From Polynucleobacter alcilacus (GTDB lineage Bacteria > Pseudomonadota > Gammaproteobacteria > Burkholderiales > Burkholderiaceae), in contig NZ_JACVQD010000001.1 in NCBI RefSeq assembly GCF_018881545.1, forward strand, positions 276,039 to 340,038: a stretch of DNA of 64,000 nt, given 5' to 3'. Within the stretch, counting starts at the first letter, position 1. Every line of letters starts with the position of its first letter. Positions 1 through 8,286 of the stretch are shown here, one piece after another. The position numbers and the translations under genes are program-made. The notes under the pieces are model-generated. The model had not been told where the DNA came from, made no database searches, and saw only the letters and a program-made list of their open reading frames with translations.

Positions 1-449
1 TGCACTATGCCAGCGCGAGGCAATGACTTGAGCTCCGGGAAGCGAAATAAAAGACCGTTTAATAAAGTGCCTGACCAATTTCCAGCCGCAGGATGAACAA
101 CTAGGCCCGGCGGCTTATTGATGACAATGATGGATTCATCTTCAAATACAACATCCAAAGGGATGTCTTCAGGACTGAAGGCAAATTGCTCGGGCATTTC
201 TTGTGGAAATACCTTCACACTCTCGCCGCCCCGCAGCAAATACCGGGCTTTAGTGACTTTTCCGTCGACCATTACTGCCCCAGCCTCAACCCAAGTCTTG
301 AGCCGATTTCGAGAATAATCTGGCAAAGCGCTTGCCAAGATCTTGTCAAGGCGCTCCCCAGCCATCTCCAAAGGGATATCTAGTGAGATGAAATCCTCTT
401 CATCGATATAATCAATGGGATTCGAATCAGGAGTTTGCGGCAATGCCAC
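1..449 (-). CDS. rluD: RluD-type 23S rRNA pseudouridine synthase (5' part only)
   Basis: This is the N-terminal part of a large-subunit rRNA pseudouridine synthase; the rest lies left of the window. The visible protein has an S4 RNA-binding domain (around GERLDKILASALPDYSRNR) followed by the start of the catalytic domain (VINKPPGLVVHPAAGNW). The window ends at LPRAGIV, just before the expected HRLD motif with the catalytic Asp, so activity cannot be judged. E. coli RluD modifies U1911, U1915 and U1917 of 23S rRNA helix 69. The start is uncertain: a GTG at 449 gives the usual leader before the S4 domain, while an ATG at 365 would give a shorter protein. It is divergent from bamD, as is common in betaproteobacteria. 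Confidence 0.88.
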   Translation of the reverse strand, partial: MALPQTPDSNPIDYIDEEDFISLDIPLEMAGERLDKILASALPDYSRNRLKTWVEAGAVMVDGKVTKARYLLRGGESVKVFPQEMPEQFAFSPEDIPLDVVFEDESIIVINKPPGLVVHPAAGNWSGTLLNGLLFRFPELKSLPRAGIV

Positions 450-469
450 GCTTAGAAAGCCTTTCAGTT

Positions 470-1357
470 ATGTCCGACGGAATATCAGACGCCAGTTTAA
501 GGCTTGCTGGGAACTCTATCCCACAAAATCATTCTGCTCTTTTTGGAGTGAGCCCATTTGCTCTGCTTTTGGTATTGCTAACTGCCCTGCTCCTTTTGAG
601 CGGCTGTGCAGGTAGTGATGGTCAAAAAGACGATACGGATATCTGGTCTGAAGCAAAACTGTACTCTGAGGCAACCGATAAATTAAACGATGCTGACTTT
701 GCAAAATGTGGCAAATATTTTGACAAGCTAGAAGCGCGTTTTCCTTTTGGTCCTTATTCCCAGCAGGCTCAAATTAACGCTGCCTATTGCTACTGGAAAG
801 CCCAGGAACAGGCTCAGGCTTTAGTCGCCATCGATCGCTTTATTAAACTGCACCAAGGTAGCCCCAATTTAGATTACGCGTATTACCTTAAAGGGCTCAT
901 CACTTTCAATGACGACTTAGGTTGGTTAGGTAAATTTACTGGTCAAGATTTAAGCGAACGTGACCCTAAGGCAGCTAAAGAAGCGTTTGAATCTTTTAAG
1001 GTAGTGGTAGAGCGTTTCCCGAATAGCAAGTACGCTCCCGATTCTTTAGATCGCATGCGCTACATTGTCAATTCACTTGCACAAGCCGATGTTCTTGTAG
1101 CACGTTATTACTATCAACGCGGTGCCTATTTAGCCTCTGCAAATCGCGCGCAGTTAGTGATCCGCGATTACGATCGCGCTCCTGCTGTAGAGGAGGCGCT
1201 CTATATTTTGTATACGTCCTATCAAAAGCTAGGCATGACGGAGCTTGCCAACGATACTGCCCGAGTCTTCAAGCTCAACTTTCCTGAGAGTGAGATGCTA
1301 GAGACCGGCCAAACTGCTAAGAAGGAACGTCGGTGGTGGCAGTTCTGGAATAAGTAA
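470..1357 (+). CDS. bamD: BamD outer membrane assembly lipoprotein
   Basis: BamD (ComL/YfiO) is the essential TPR lipoprotein of the BAM complex that inserts beta-barrel proteins into the outer membrane. A hydrophobic stretch ends in the lipobox LLSGC. The mature part has TPR-like helices typical of the family (YYLKGLITFND, FPNSKYAPDSLDRM) and ends in WWQFWNK. The N-terminus is unusually long for a lipoprotein: from the ATG chosen here the lipidated Cys is residue 46. An upstream ATG at 443 would overlap the rluD start. A GTG at 548 would give an ideal 19-residue signal peptide but has no clear ribosome site and no positive residues. The partner bamC lies at the other end of this window, so the Bam lipoprotein genes are dispersed. 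Confidence 0.9.
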   Translation: MSDGISDASLRLAGNSIPQNHSALFGVSPFALLLVLLTALLLLSGCAGSDGQKDDTDIWSEAKLYSEATDKLNDADFAKCGKYFDKLEARFPFGPYSQQAQINAAYCYWKAQEQAQALVAIDRFIKLHQGSPNLDYAYYLKGLITFNDDLGWLGKFTGQDLSERDPKAAKEAFESFKVVVERFPNSKYAPDSLDRMRYIVNSLAQADVLVARYYYQRGAYLASANRAQLVIRDYDRAPAVEEALYILYTSYQKLGMTELANDTARVFKLNFPESEMLETGQTAKKERRWWQFWNK

Positions 1358-1361
1358 GCTC

Positions 1362-1400
1362 AGCTACATTACTCCGATCAATTGAAGGAGTAATGTAGTT
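1362..1400. terminator. Bidirectional terminator between bamD and alr
   Basis: A perfect 12-bp inverted repeat (CTACATTACTCC / GGAGTAATGTAG) with an 11-nt loop lies between convergent bamD and alr, ending a few bases before the alr stop. The plus-strand tail is only moderately T-rich (TTCTTATTT), so termination strength is uncertain. Confidence 0.7.
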
Positions 1401-1401
1401 C

Positions 1402-2520
1402 TTATTTGATTTCTACTGGTACGCGTGGTGCTACAGCGCAGAGAAGTTCATAACCGACGGTATCGCTCATCTGCGCAACCGTATCGACGGGCACTTGATC
1501 ACCCCACAACTCTACAACGCTACCTATATGTGCAAACGGTGCATTGCGAAGATCAATAGTTAGCATATCCATTGATACACGGCCTACGATGGGACAAATC
1601 ACTCCTTCGCCATTCTTACTAGCGTTGTTGACCCATACTGGCGTGCCATCTTTAGCATGACGGGGATAACCATCTGCATAGCCACAGGCGACTACACCAA
1701 TACGCATGGATGTTGGCGCTGCATAGCGTCCACCATAACCAATCCGATCGCCTTCTTGTAATTCCTGAATATCAATAATCTCACTGTGAAGTTGCATTAC
1801 TGCGCGCAAGTGAGCATGCTCTATATCCGCATACAAGCCTGTTGGGGATGCCCCATAGAGCATGATGCCTGGCCTCACCCAATCACCTAAGGCATTACGA
1901 TGCCAGAGGATGGCTGCAGAATTGGCTAAGGAAGTAGATCCATCAAGACCCTCAATAGCCTCATTAAAAACTTCTAATTGACTGCCAACAGAAGGCTGTT
2001 GATCCACTTGATCCGCATTGGCAAAGTGGGTCATATGATGCATGTGATATCCAGCAGCATGCAGGCGATGGAAAGCGGTGCGATAGGCTATGGGTTTAAA
2101 TCCAAGGCGATTCATGCCTGAATTCATTTTCAGAAAAACATTAACAGGCTTATGGGCATTAAAGCGCTCAAGCCATTCCAATTGCGCATCACAGTGAACC
2201 ACTAGATCACAAGCTAAGTCCTGTACTAAAGCCAGCTCATTTTCATGAAATAGCCCCTCTAGTAGCAGAATACGGCCCTTCCAGCCGTGTTCTCTTAGCC
2301 ATGCTGCATCCTGCACATCTAAGAGCGCAAACCCATCTGTAGATGCTAAACCTGTGAGTGCTGCATCGAAGGAATGCCCATATGCTCTCGCCTTAATCAC
2401 AGACCAAATTTTGGATTCAGGTGCAAGTTCCCGAACTCTGTTTAAATTGTGCTGAAAGGCTTCAGTATGGATAGATGCCAAAATTGGTCTATTTATCAGA
2501 CCGTTAGCTGCTGCACCCAT
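1402..2520 (-). CDS. alr: Alanine racemase
   Basis: A fold-type III PLP enzyme that interconverts L- and D-alanine for peptidoglycan. The PLP lysine is K43 in VIKARAYGH (most homologues have KANAYGH, so the Asn is Arg here). The second catalytic base is the Tyr of the IGYGGRY motif, followed by the family signature VACGYADGYPR. The length of 372 residues is normal. The start used here is supported by a very strong Shine-Dalgarno; an in-frame ATG six codons earlier overlaps that Shine-Dalgarno and is therefore unlikely to be used. It is divergent from lplT, with a short shared promoter region. Confidence 0.95.
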   Translation of the reverse strand: MGAAANGLINRPILASIHTEAFQHNLNRVRELAPESKIWSVIKARAYGHSFDAALTGLASTDGFALLDVQDAAWLREHGWKGRILLLEGLFHENELALVQDLACDLVVHCDAQLEWLERFNAHKPVNVFLKMNSGMNRLGFKPIAYRTAFHRLHAAGYHMHHMTHFANADQVDQQPSVGSQLEVFNEAIEGLDGSTSLANSAAILWHRNALGDWVRPGIMLYGASPTGLYADIEHAHLRAVMQLHSEIIDIQELQEGDRIGYGGRYAAPTSMRIGVVACGYADGYPRHAKDGTPVWVNNASKNGEGVICPIVGRVSMDMLTIDLRNAPFAHIGSVVELWGDQVPVDTVAQMSDTVGYELLCAVAPRVPVEIK

Positions 2521-2525
2521 GTTTA

Positions 2526-2535
2526 CCCCTCCTTT
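2526..2535 (-). promoter_or_regulatory. Strong Shine-Dalgarno that sets the alr start
   Basis: On the minus strand AAAGGAGGGG lies about five bases before the ATG at 2520. The alternative ATG at 2538 directly abuts this site, so translation from it would not use it. Confidence 0.8.
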
Positions 2536-2570
2536 CATGTTTTAATTGAAGTAATGACTAGATTGTACGA

Positions 2571-3890
2571 ATGAACCGCAGTTTTTACATCATTATGGCG
2601 GCGCAATTTTTTTCGTCGCTTGCTGATAACGCCCTGCTGATTGCAGCAATCGCCCTCTTGGCCCAGCTTAGTGCTCCGGCCTGGATGACTCCTTTGCTGA
2701 AATTATTCTTTGTATTGTCGTATGTATTACTTGCCGCCTTCGTGGGCGCCTTTGCGGACTCCCGCCCTAAGGGCAACGTCATGTTCATCACGAATACCAT
2801 CAAATTTGTTGGTTGCGTGGTGATGCTCTTCGGCAGCCATCCCTTGTTAGCCTATGCCATTGTTGGTCTGGGTGCCGCGGCATACTCTCCTGCTAAATAT
2901 GGAATTTTGACTGAACTGCTGCCTCCAGAAAAATTAGTGGCTGCAAATGGCTGGATCGAGGGCTTAACGGTTGGCTCAATTATTTTAGGGACAGTCTTGG
3001 GTGGAATTCTGATTAGCAACTCCGTTTCTCAAACCTTATTGTCTTTAGATATCCCCACTTTCGATACAGGAATTGACACACCAGCTGAATCCGCGATTCT
3101 GATCATCATGATGATTTATGTAGTGGCAGCTTTGATCAATTTGAAGATTCCGGACACCGGTGCACGTTATGTTTCTCAAAAAACCAATCCCATTGAATTA
3201 GTGAAGGACTTCGCTGTTTGCTTTAAGACTTTATGGAACGACCGTTTGGGTCAAATTTCTTTAGCAGTGACCACCTTATTTTGGGGGGCTGGTGCAACAC
3301 TACAATTTATTGTGATTAAGTGGGCGCAAATCGCACTGCATATGAATTTATCGCAAGGCGCTATTCTTCAAGCAGTATCAGCAGTAGGTGTTGCAGGAGG
3401 AGCCATGTATGCGGCATGGCGTATACCTCTGCGTAAATCTTTAAATGTTCTACCTTACGGTATTGCAATGGGTATAGTGGTTTGCGTGATGGCAGTCTAC
3501 AACTCAGATATGCTGCCTAATACCAGTATCTTTACGATTGGAAAGATGCACATCACCCTCAATTTATTACCGGCGTATTTTTTATTAATTTTGGTAGGCT
3601 GGTTGGCTGGTTACTTTGTCGTACCAATGAATGCGCTATTGCAGCATCGCGGTCATGTGCTCATGTCTGCAGGCCATTCGATAGCAGTACAAAACTTCAA
3701 TGAAAATATTTCCGTACTCATGATGCTGGCAATGTATTCCTTACTCATTTGGCTCGACGCCTCTGTAACTTACGTCATTATTGGGTTTGGGTTAGCTGTC
3801 AGTTTGATTATGTGGCTGGTAATAAAGCGTCATGCTAAAAACCAAGCTGAATACGATTCAATGCATCTCATTGGCGAACATAAACATTAA
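2571..3890 (+). CDS. lplT: Lysophospholipid transporter LplT
   Basis: An inner-membrane MFS flippase that brings lysophospholipids back into the cytoplasm for re-acylation. The 439-residue protein has about 12 hydrophobic segments and LplT-like features: the N-terminal FYIIMAAQFFSSLADNALL, YSPAKYGILTELLPPEKLVAANGW in the first half, and PMNALLQHRGH late in the protein. In E. coli lplT is linked to the acyltransferase aas; no aas is visible here. The position beside alr and the tsaB-rimI cluster follows related betaproteobacteria (from memory). It begins 50 nt from the divergent alr start and converges on the holD-like gene without an obvious terminator hairpin. Confidence 0.9.
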   Translation: MNRSFYIIMAAQFFSSLADNALLIAAIALLAQLSAPAWMTPLLKLFFVLSYVLLAAFVGAFADSRPKGNVMFITNTIKFVGCVVMLFGSHPLLAYAIVGLGAAAYSPAKYGILTELLPPEKLVAANGWIEGLTVGSIILGTVLGGILISNSVSQTLLSLDIPTFDTGIDTPAESAILIIMMIYVVAALINLKIPDTGARYVSQKTNPIELVKDFAVCFKTLWNDRLGQISLAVTTLFWGAGATLQFIVIKWAQIALHMNLSQGAILQAVSAVGVAGGAMYAAWRIPLRKSLNVLPYGIAMGIVVCVMAVYNSDMLPNTSIFTIGKMHITLNLLPAYFLLILVGWLAGYFVVPMNALLQHRGHVLMSAGHSIAVQNFNENISVLMMLAMYSLLIWLDASVTYVIIGFGLAVSLIMWLVIKRHAKNQAEYDSMHLIGEHKH

Positions 3891-3922
3891 TTCTGTTTAA
3901 GTTGTCGCACTTTTACTTCTAA

Positions 3923-4459
3923 CTAGCTGTTTTGCAGTACTGATTTCGCCAGTAGAAGATCCTGCCAAAGTAAGGCTTTATCTCTAGGTTTAGCAATGAC
4001 TTGAGTTAAATCAAATGACGCAATCACTGGAATCTCTTGGTCATTACCCGTATTTAAAGCGAAGACCGTTTCGCGCAACTGGGGTAATGGATCTCTTTCA
4101 CCAGTAATTTTCTGCGCAACAGAAGCGCCAAAAGCAAGTGCGACTACTGGCATCCCATTGTCTGGAGCGGTGAGCTGAGCCAAATTCTCTGTGGCAGTTT
4201 TCCAGCTCCATTCTTGAGGACTAAGACCAAGTATTCGAATGAGATTCTGAAACAAGATCTGCGCGTCCCCTTCCGGTTGAGCACCAAAAAACCACCAGTT
4301 TCCTTGAGGCTCATGTTCTGCAGCCTGAACTTCTATTTGGGCACTCTGCTGAGTAGTACCCAAAGTCTGCATGGGCGTAGTTTGCTCTGCAGAACCATCT
4401 CTGGAACTCCATTCAGTAATGCCCATTTCTTTTAGAAAGAGAGAATGCGTTTGGCTCAT
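3923..4459 (-). CDS. Probable DNA polymerase III psi (HolD-like) / degenerate uracil-DNA glycosylase fold protein
   Basis: A 178-residue protein. Its first 20 residues contain FLKEMGITEWSSR, which resembles the start of E. coli psi (QLQQLGITQWSLR), the segment that joins the clamp loader. The C-terminus also matches psi in pattern (FDLTQVIAKPRDKALLWQDL beside LTDLRANPTARAALWQQI). The middle (NWWFFGAQPEGDAQ) looks like a family 4 uracil-DNA glycosylase in which the catalytic GEAPG loop and Fe-S cysteines have been lost; psi is known to have a UDG-like fold. The gene overlaps rimI by 4 nt (ATGA), and in E. coli holD is also next to rimI. The assignment as psi is an inference from residue patterns recalled by eye. 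The alternative is a UDG relative with another structural role. Confidence 0.6.
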   Translation of the reverse strand: MSQTHSLFLKEMGITEWSSRDGSAEQTTPMQTLGTTQQSAQIEVQAAEHEPQGNWWFFGAQPEGDAQILFQNLIRILGLSPQEWSWKTATENLAQLTAPDNGMPVVALAFGASVAQKITGERDPLPQLRETVFALNTGNDQEIPVIASFDLTQVIAKPRDKALLWQDLLLAKSVLQNS

Positions 4460-4995
4460 GGCTCTAGCTTAATCGATTTAGCCATGACTACCGCATCTTC
4501 ACGTCCACCAGAATTGGGGCTTGCTGGGTAATAGTTCTTCCGGATACCAATTTGCTCGTAGCCCAGTTTGTGATACAAACCAATAGCAGCTGTATTAGAG
4601 GGTCTTACTTCAAGAATTATTCTAGGAATATTTTGCTGCGCGGCTACGCTTTCAATTGAGGCCATGATTCGTGACCCTAAACCGAGCTTGCGCAATTTCG
4701 GCGATACCGTGATGTTGAGTAGATGTAATTCGTCGACTGCTGGAAATAAAATGCAATAAGCCCACAAAACAGATGGATCTAAATAAGAACCCTTAATTGC
4801 CTGCTCTACTTGTGGACGTATGCAATAGGCCCAATGTCCTGCAGCCAATGAATCTGTAAAGTTACCCCTTGTCCAAGGGTGCAAATGCGATACAGCCTCA
4901 ATCCCAAGAGCCTCCTCTAAATCCGCAACTTGCATAGGCAGAAACGAGAGCTCAGCAAGACTTTCGTGGGCTTGATGATCTTGCGCTTCAGACAT
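4456..4995 (-). CDS. rimI: Ribosomal protein bS18 alanine N-acetyltransferase RimI
   Basis: A GNAT-fold acetyltransferase of 179 residues. The acetyl-CoA loop is RKLGLGSRI (R-x-x-G-x-G), followed by the conserved LEVRPSNTAAIGLYHKLGYEQIGIRKNYY region, cited here in shortened form: LEVRPSN, LYHKLGY and RKNYY. RimI acetylates the N-terminal alanine of ribosomal protein bS18. It is translationally coupled on both sides: the start touches the tsaB stop and the end overlaps the holD-like start by 4 nt. The tsaB-rimI pairing is widespread in proteobacteria and supports the call. Confidence 0.92.
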   Translation of the reverse strand: MSEAQDHQAHESLAELSFLPMQVADLEEALGIEAVSHLHPWTRGNFTDSLAAGHWAYCIRPQVEQAIKGSYLDPSVLWAYCILFPAVDELHLLNITVSPKLRKLGLGSRIMASIESVAAQQNIPRIILEVRPSNTAAIGLYHKLGYEQIGIRKNYYPASPNSGGREDAVVMAKSIKLEP

Positions 4996-5720
4996 TATTT
5001 AAAAGCCTCTTGCCGCTCTGCAGTAGTTAAGGCCACCTTATTACGCACATACATCGGTTCAAGATGCCTTACATCACACTGCCGGCCCTCATTCAAGAGT
5101 TGCTGTGCACAGTTCAATACTCCAAGAGAGGTGATATTGATTTCAGCATCTAGCGATGCTGGTGGAAGTGGGCTACTGACATTGGTGAATAGTCTGTTTC
5201 CATAGGCCTTGAGTGCGCTTCCTGCAAGATATGGGGTGTTACTTAAATCGATTTCCTCTGGTTTCGATAAATGAATATCCCCGATTCGAATTGCTGATTG
5301 ATTATTTTGTGAAGTTTCATAATGAGCCCAATATATCTCATCCATACGGGCATCAATTGCAATTACCAAGTTTTTGGCTTGGATTTTTTTAAATGCTGCG
5401 GTATGCATTGTTTGTGCTGCAATGGCATCTAGACTAGCAACTGGCAAGATTGGTAACTCACAGGAGACGGCCAGCCCTTGTACAACAGCAACACCCAGTC
5501 TCACCCCAGTAAAGGCCCCAGGTCCAATTCCCACTGCGATTGCTGCGAGATCTTTCAGTGTGAGATTTGCCTCTTTCAAGAGAACATCCACCCAAGGCAA
5601 CAGCAGCTGGCTAGCGCCAGCCGATACCAACTCATGTCGGAATAAAGGTGCAGCTTCACCCAATGATAAAGCCACCGAACACCAAGCGGTTGAGGTGTCG
5701 ATGGCTAATATATGCTTCAA
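4995..5720 (-). CDS. tsaB: tRNA threonylcarbamoyladenosine biosynthesis protein TsaB
   Basis: TsaB (YeaZ) is the ASKHA-fold partner of TsaD and TsaE in making t6A37 in ANN-decoding tRNAs. The N-terminus ILAIDTSTAWCSVAL and the later VGIGPGAFTGVRLGVAVVQG are the family hallmarks. The length of 241 residues is normal. It is the first gene of the tsaB-rimI-holD-like run and begins 34 nt after the end of the VOC gene of the methylmalonyl-CoA block, so read-through from that operon is possible. TsaD and TsaE are not in the window. Confidence 0.93.
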   Translation of the reverse strand: MKHILAIDTSTAWCSVALSLGEAAPLFRHELVSAGASQLLLPWVDVLLKEANLTLKDLAAIAVGIGPGAFTGVRLGVAVVQGLAVSCELPILPVASLDAIAAQTMHTAAFKKIQAKNLVIAIDARMDEIYWAHYETSQNNQSAIRIGDIHLSKPEEIDLSNTPYLAGSALKAYGNRLFTNVSSPLPPASLDAEINITSLGVLNCAQQLLNEGRQCDVRHLEPMYVRNKVALTTAERQEAFK

Positions 5721-5754
5721 ATCGAACTCGTTTTATTTTGCCTGTAAAGCCAAA

Positions 5755-6231
5755 TTATGAACCCAATCCCGCAATCACCTCAGGGGGCGCCTGAACTAAC
5801 TCAATTAAAACGCCCTCTCCGCTCATTGGGAACTCATCGTTGCCTTTGGGATGGACAAAGGTAATGTCATAGCCAGCTGCCCCTTTACGTATACCGCCAG
5901 GTGCAAAACGCAGGCCCTTAGCAGATAACCACTCAACGGCCTTAGGCAGGTCATCAACCCAGAGGCCAATGTGATTTAAGGGGGTTTGATGAACTGCAGG
6001 CTTTTTGTCAATATCGAATGGCTGCATGAGATCTACTTCAATTTCATGGGCCCCTGTTCCGATGGCGCAAATATCTTCATCGACGTTTTCGCGTTCAGAA
6101 ATAAAAGTACTTTTATATTGGAAGCCCAGCATGTCAACCCAAAGCGTTTTGAGACGCTCTTTATTTTCACCGCCGATAGCAATTTGTTGAATACCCAAAA
6201 TTTTGAATGGCTTTGCTGTCATATCTGGCAT
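5755..6231 (-). CDS. VOC (glyoxalase) family protein, likely methylmalonyl-CoA epimerase role
   Basis: A 158-residue vicinal-oxygen-chelate protein with two beta-alpha-beta-beta-beta modules. Likely metal ligands are the His of [10 protein letters not shown] and the Glu of VLIELVQAP. The first-module ligand position holds Gln (GIQQIAIGG) where classical methylmalonyl-CoA epimerases have His (DHIAIAV), and the second has Glu in HEIEVDL. Placement directly after the carboxylase and in the same block as the mutase suggests it interconverts (S)- and (R)-methylmalonyl-CoA. The ligand change and annotation habits mean a lactoylglutathione-lyase-like activity remains possible. It lies 3 nt downstream of pccA and is surely co-transcribed. 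Confidence 0.75.
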   Translation of the reverse strand: MPDMTAKPFKILGIQQIAIGGENKERLKTLWVDMLGFQYKSTFISERENVDEDICAIGTGAHEIEVDLMQPFDIDKKPAVHQTPLNHIGLWVDDLPKAVEWLSAKGLRFAPGGIRKGAAGYDITFVHPKGNDEFPMSGEGVLIELVQAPPEVIAGLGS

Positions 6232-6234
6232 TCC

Positions 6235-8271
6235 TTATTCAAATCGCATGATTAATTGGTCAACCGCCAAGCTATCACCCTCTTTAGCGCAGATCTCAGC
6301 AACAACACCATCTTGCATTGCAGATAGGGTGTTCTCCATCTTCATTGCTTCAATCGATGCCAGCTTTTGACCAGCAGTCACCGCCTCGCCAACCTGCACT
6401 GCGATCTTAGTTAAAAGACCAGGCATAGGAGACATCACCAACTTCGACGTATCTGGTGGTAACTTTACTGGCATACGGCGTTGCAACTCAGCACCTAATG
6501 GGCTTAGCACCATGCATTCGTATTGAGCACCATCGAGTACCAAGAAGAATTTAACGCCCCGTCTTTCAACTTGCGCAGTAATTTTGCTAGTGCGGTTAAT
6601 GGTTGCGTGTAAGCAAATTTGTCCTGGACGCCAATTACTCTCGATGTCATAGCGACTAACGCCATCTGCCTCATCGATATAGACTGAATAAATACCATCC
6701 TTAAGCTCAACACGAATAGCTACTTCGACTGGATCTTTCATCGAGCCTGATTTAATGCCAGTCACTACTACAAACTTCTTAGCGATCACCATCTCGTGAC
6801 CAGCTAATTGGCCATCAATCATCTTAATGTGCTCTAAATAGCGATAGCGCATGAATGCAGCTAGCGCAGCCAAACGCTTAGGGTCGGCCGGCTGTACTGA
6901 GTCTTTCTGAAAGCCTTCTGGATATTCTTCTGCAATAAAGCCGGTTGTGAAATCTCCATTTACAAAGCGCGGATGCTGCAATAAGGCTGCTTGAAATGGA
7001 ATATTTGAATGAATGCCGCGAATCACAAACGCATTCAATGCAGAACGCATTTTCTCGATAGCTTCGCTTCGATCTTTGCCATGAACGATCAATTTAGCAA
7101 TCATAGAGTCGTAGAACATCGGAATTTCCCCGCCCTCGTACACGCCAGTATCTACCCGTACACCATTTTCAGACTCTGGGGGGCGGTATTTCACTAAGCG
7201 CCCCGTGGATGGTAAGAAGTTACGAAATGGATCATCTGCATTAATACGGCATTCCATTGACCAGCCATCAAGCTTCACATCTGCTTGTTTAAATGCCAGC
7301 TTTTCTCCAGCAGCAACCCGAATCATTTGCTCAACTAAGTCAAGACCGGTGATGCTTTCCGTAACTGGGTGCTCAACTTGCAAACGGGTGTTCATTTCCA
7401 GGAAGTAGAAAGACTTATCTTTACCAACCACAAATTCCACAGTCCCTGCAGATTGGTAATTCACGGCTTTAGCTAAGGCCACGGCCTGTTCACCCATTGC
7501 TTTACGGGTTGCAGGATCAATAAAAGGCGATGGTGCCTCTTCAATCACCTTTTGGTGACGGCGTTGAATAGAGCAATCACGCTCATTTAAATATACTAGG
7601 TTGCCATGGGAATCCCCCAGAACCTGAATTTCAATATGGCGTGGGCCTTCAACAAATTTCTCAATGAAGATGCGATCGTCACCAAAACTATTCAGCGCCT
7701 CCGTTTTACAGGCTACAAAACCTTCAGCAGCATCCTTGTCATTAAAAGCAACGCGTAAACCTTTGCCGCCGCCTCCAGCCGAAGCTTTAATCATGACTGG
7801 ATAACCGATGCCTTGTGCAATCTTGACCGCTTCTTCCGTAGTTGCAATTGCTTCGTTATGACCTGGAATGGTGTTTACCTTAGCAGCTAAGGCAAGCTTT
7901 TTAGAGGCAATTTTGTCACCCATCGCCGCGATAGATTGGTATTTTGGTCCAATGAAGACGATACCTTCCTCTTCACAGCGTTTAGCAAACTGCTCGTTCT
8001 CAGACAGAAAGCCATAGCCTGGGTGGACCGCTTCAGCGCCGGTATCTTTGCAGGCCTGAATGATGCGGTCTATTGAGAGGTAAGACTCACGGGATGGTGC
8101 CGGCCCAATACATACCGCCTCATCAGCGAGTTGCACGTGACGCGCTTCTTTATCTGCTTCAGAGTAGACGGCAACGGTCTTAATACCCATCTTTTTGGCG
8201 GTCTTCATCACCCGGCAAGCAATTTCGCCCCGGTTAGCAATCAAGATTTTTTTAAACATTTTGGTTGTCAT
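6235..8271 (-). CDS. pccA: Propionyl/acetyl-CoA carboxylase biotin-containing alpha subunit
   Basis: A 678-residue fusion of biotin carboxylase and biotin carboxyl carrier. It opens with KILIANRGEIACRV; the ATP-grasp glycine loop is ASAGGGGKGLR (about residue 165); the active-site region includes ERDCSIQRRHQKVIEEAPS and EMNTRLQVEHPVTE. The C-terminal biotinyl domain has EAMKMEN with the biotinylated K644. It carboxylates biotin, which the PccB subunit then uses on propionyl-CoA. The order mutase-meaB-pccB-pccA-VOC makes propionyl-CoA the likely substrate; acetyl-CoA or methylcrotonyl-CoA carboxylases share this architecture. Confidence 0.9.
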   Translation of the reverse strand: MTTKMFKKILIANRGEIACRVMKTAKKMGIKTVAVYSEADKEARHVQLADEAVCIGPAPSRESYLSIDRIIQACKDTGAEAVHPGYGFLSENEQFAKRCEEEGIVFIGPKYQSIAAMGDKIASKKLALAAKVNTIPGHNEAIATTEEAVKIAQGIGYPVMIKASAGGGGKGLRVAFNDKDAAEGFVACKTEALNSFGDDRIFIEKFVEGPRHIEIQVLGDSHGNLVYLNERDCSIQRRHQKVIEEAPSPFIDPATRKAMGEQAVALAKAVNYQSAGTVEFVVGKDKSFYFLEMNTRLQVEHPVTESITGLDLVEQMIRVAAGEKLAFKQADVKLDGWSMECRINADDPFRNFLPSTGRLVKYRPPESENGVRVDTGVYEGGEIPMFYDSMIAKLIVHGKDRSEAIEKMRSALNAFVIRGIHSNIPFQAALLQHPRFVNGDFTTGFIAEEYPEGFQKDSVQPADPKRLAALAAFMRYRYLEHIKMIDGQLAGHEMVIAKKFVVVTGIKSGSMKDPVEVAIRVELKDGIYSVYIDEADGVSRYDIESNWRPGQICLHATINRTSKITAQVERRGVKFFLVLDGAQYECMVLSPLGAELQRRMPVKLPPDTSKLVMSPMPGLLTKIAVQVGEAVTAGQKLASIEAMKMENTLSAMQDGVVAEICAKEGDSLAVDQLIMRFE

Positions 8272-8286
8272 TATTTATCTGCGCCT

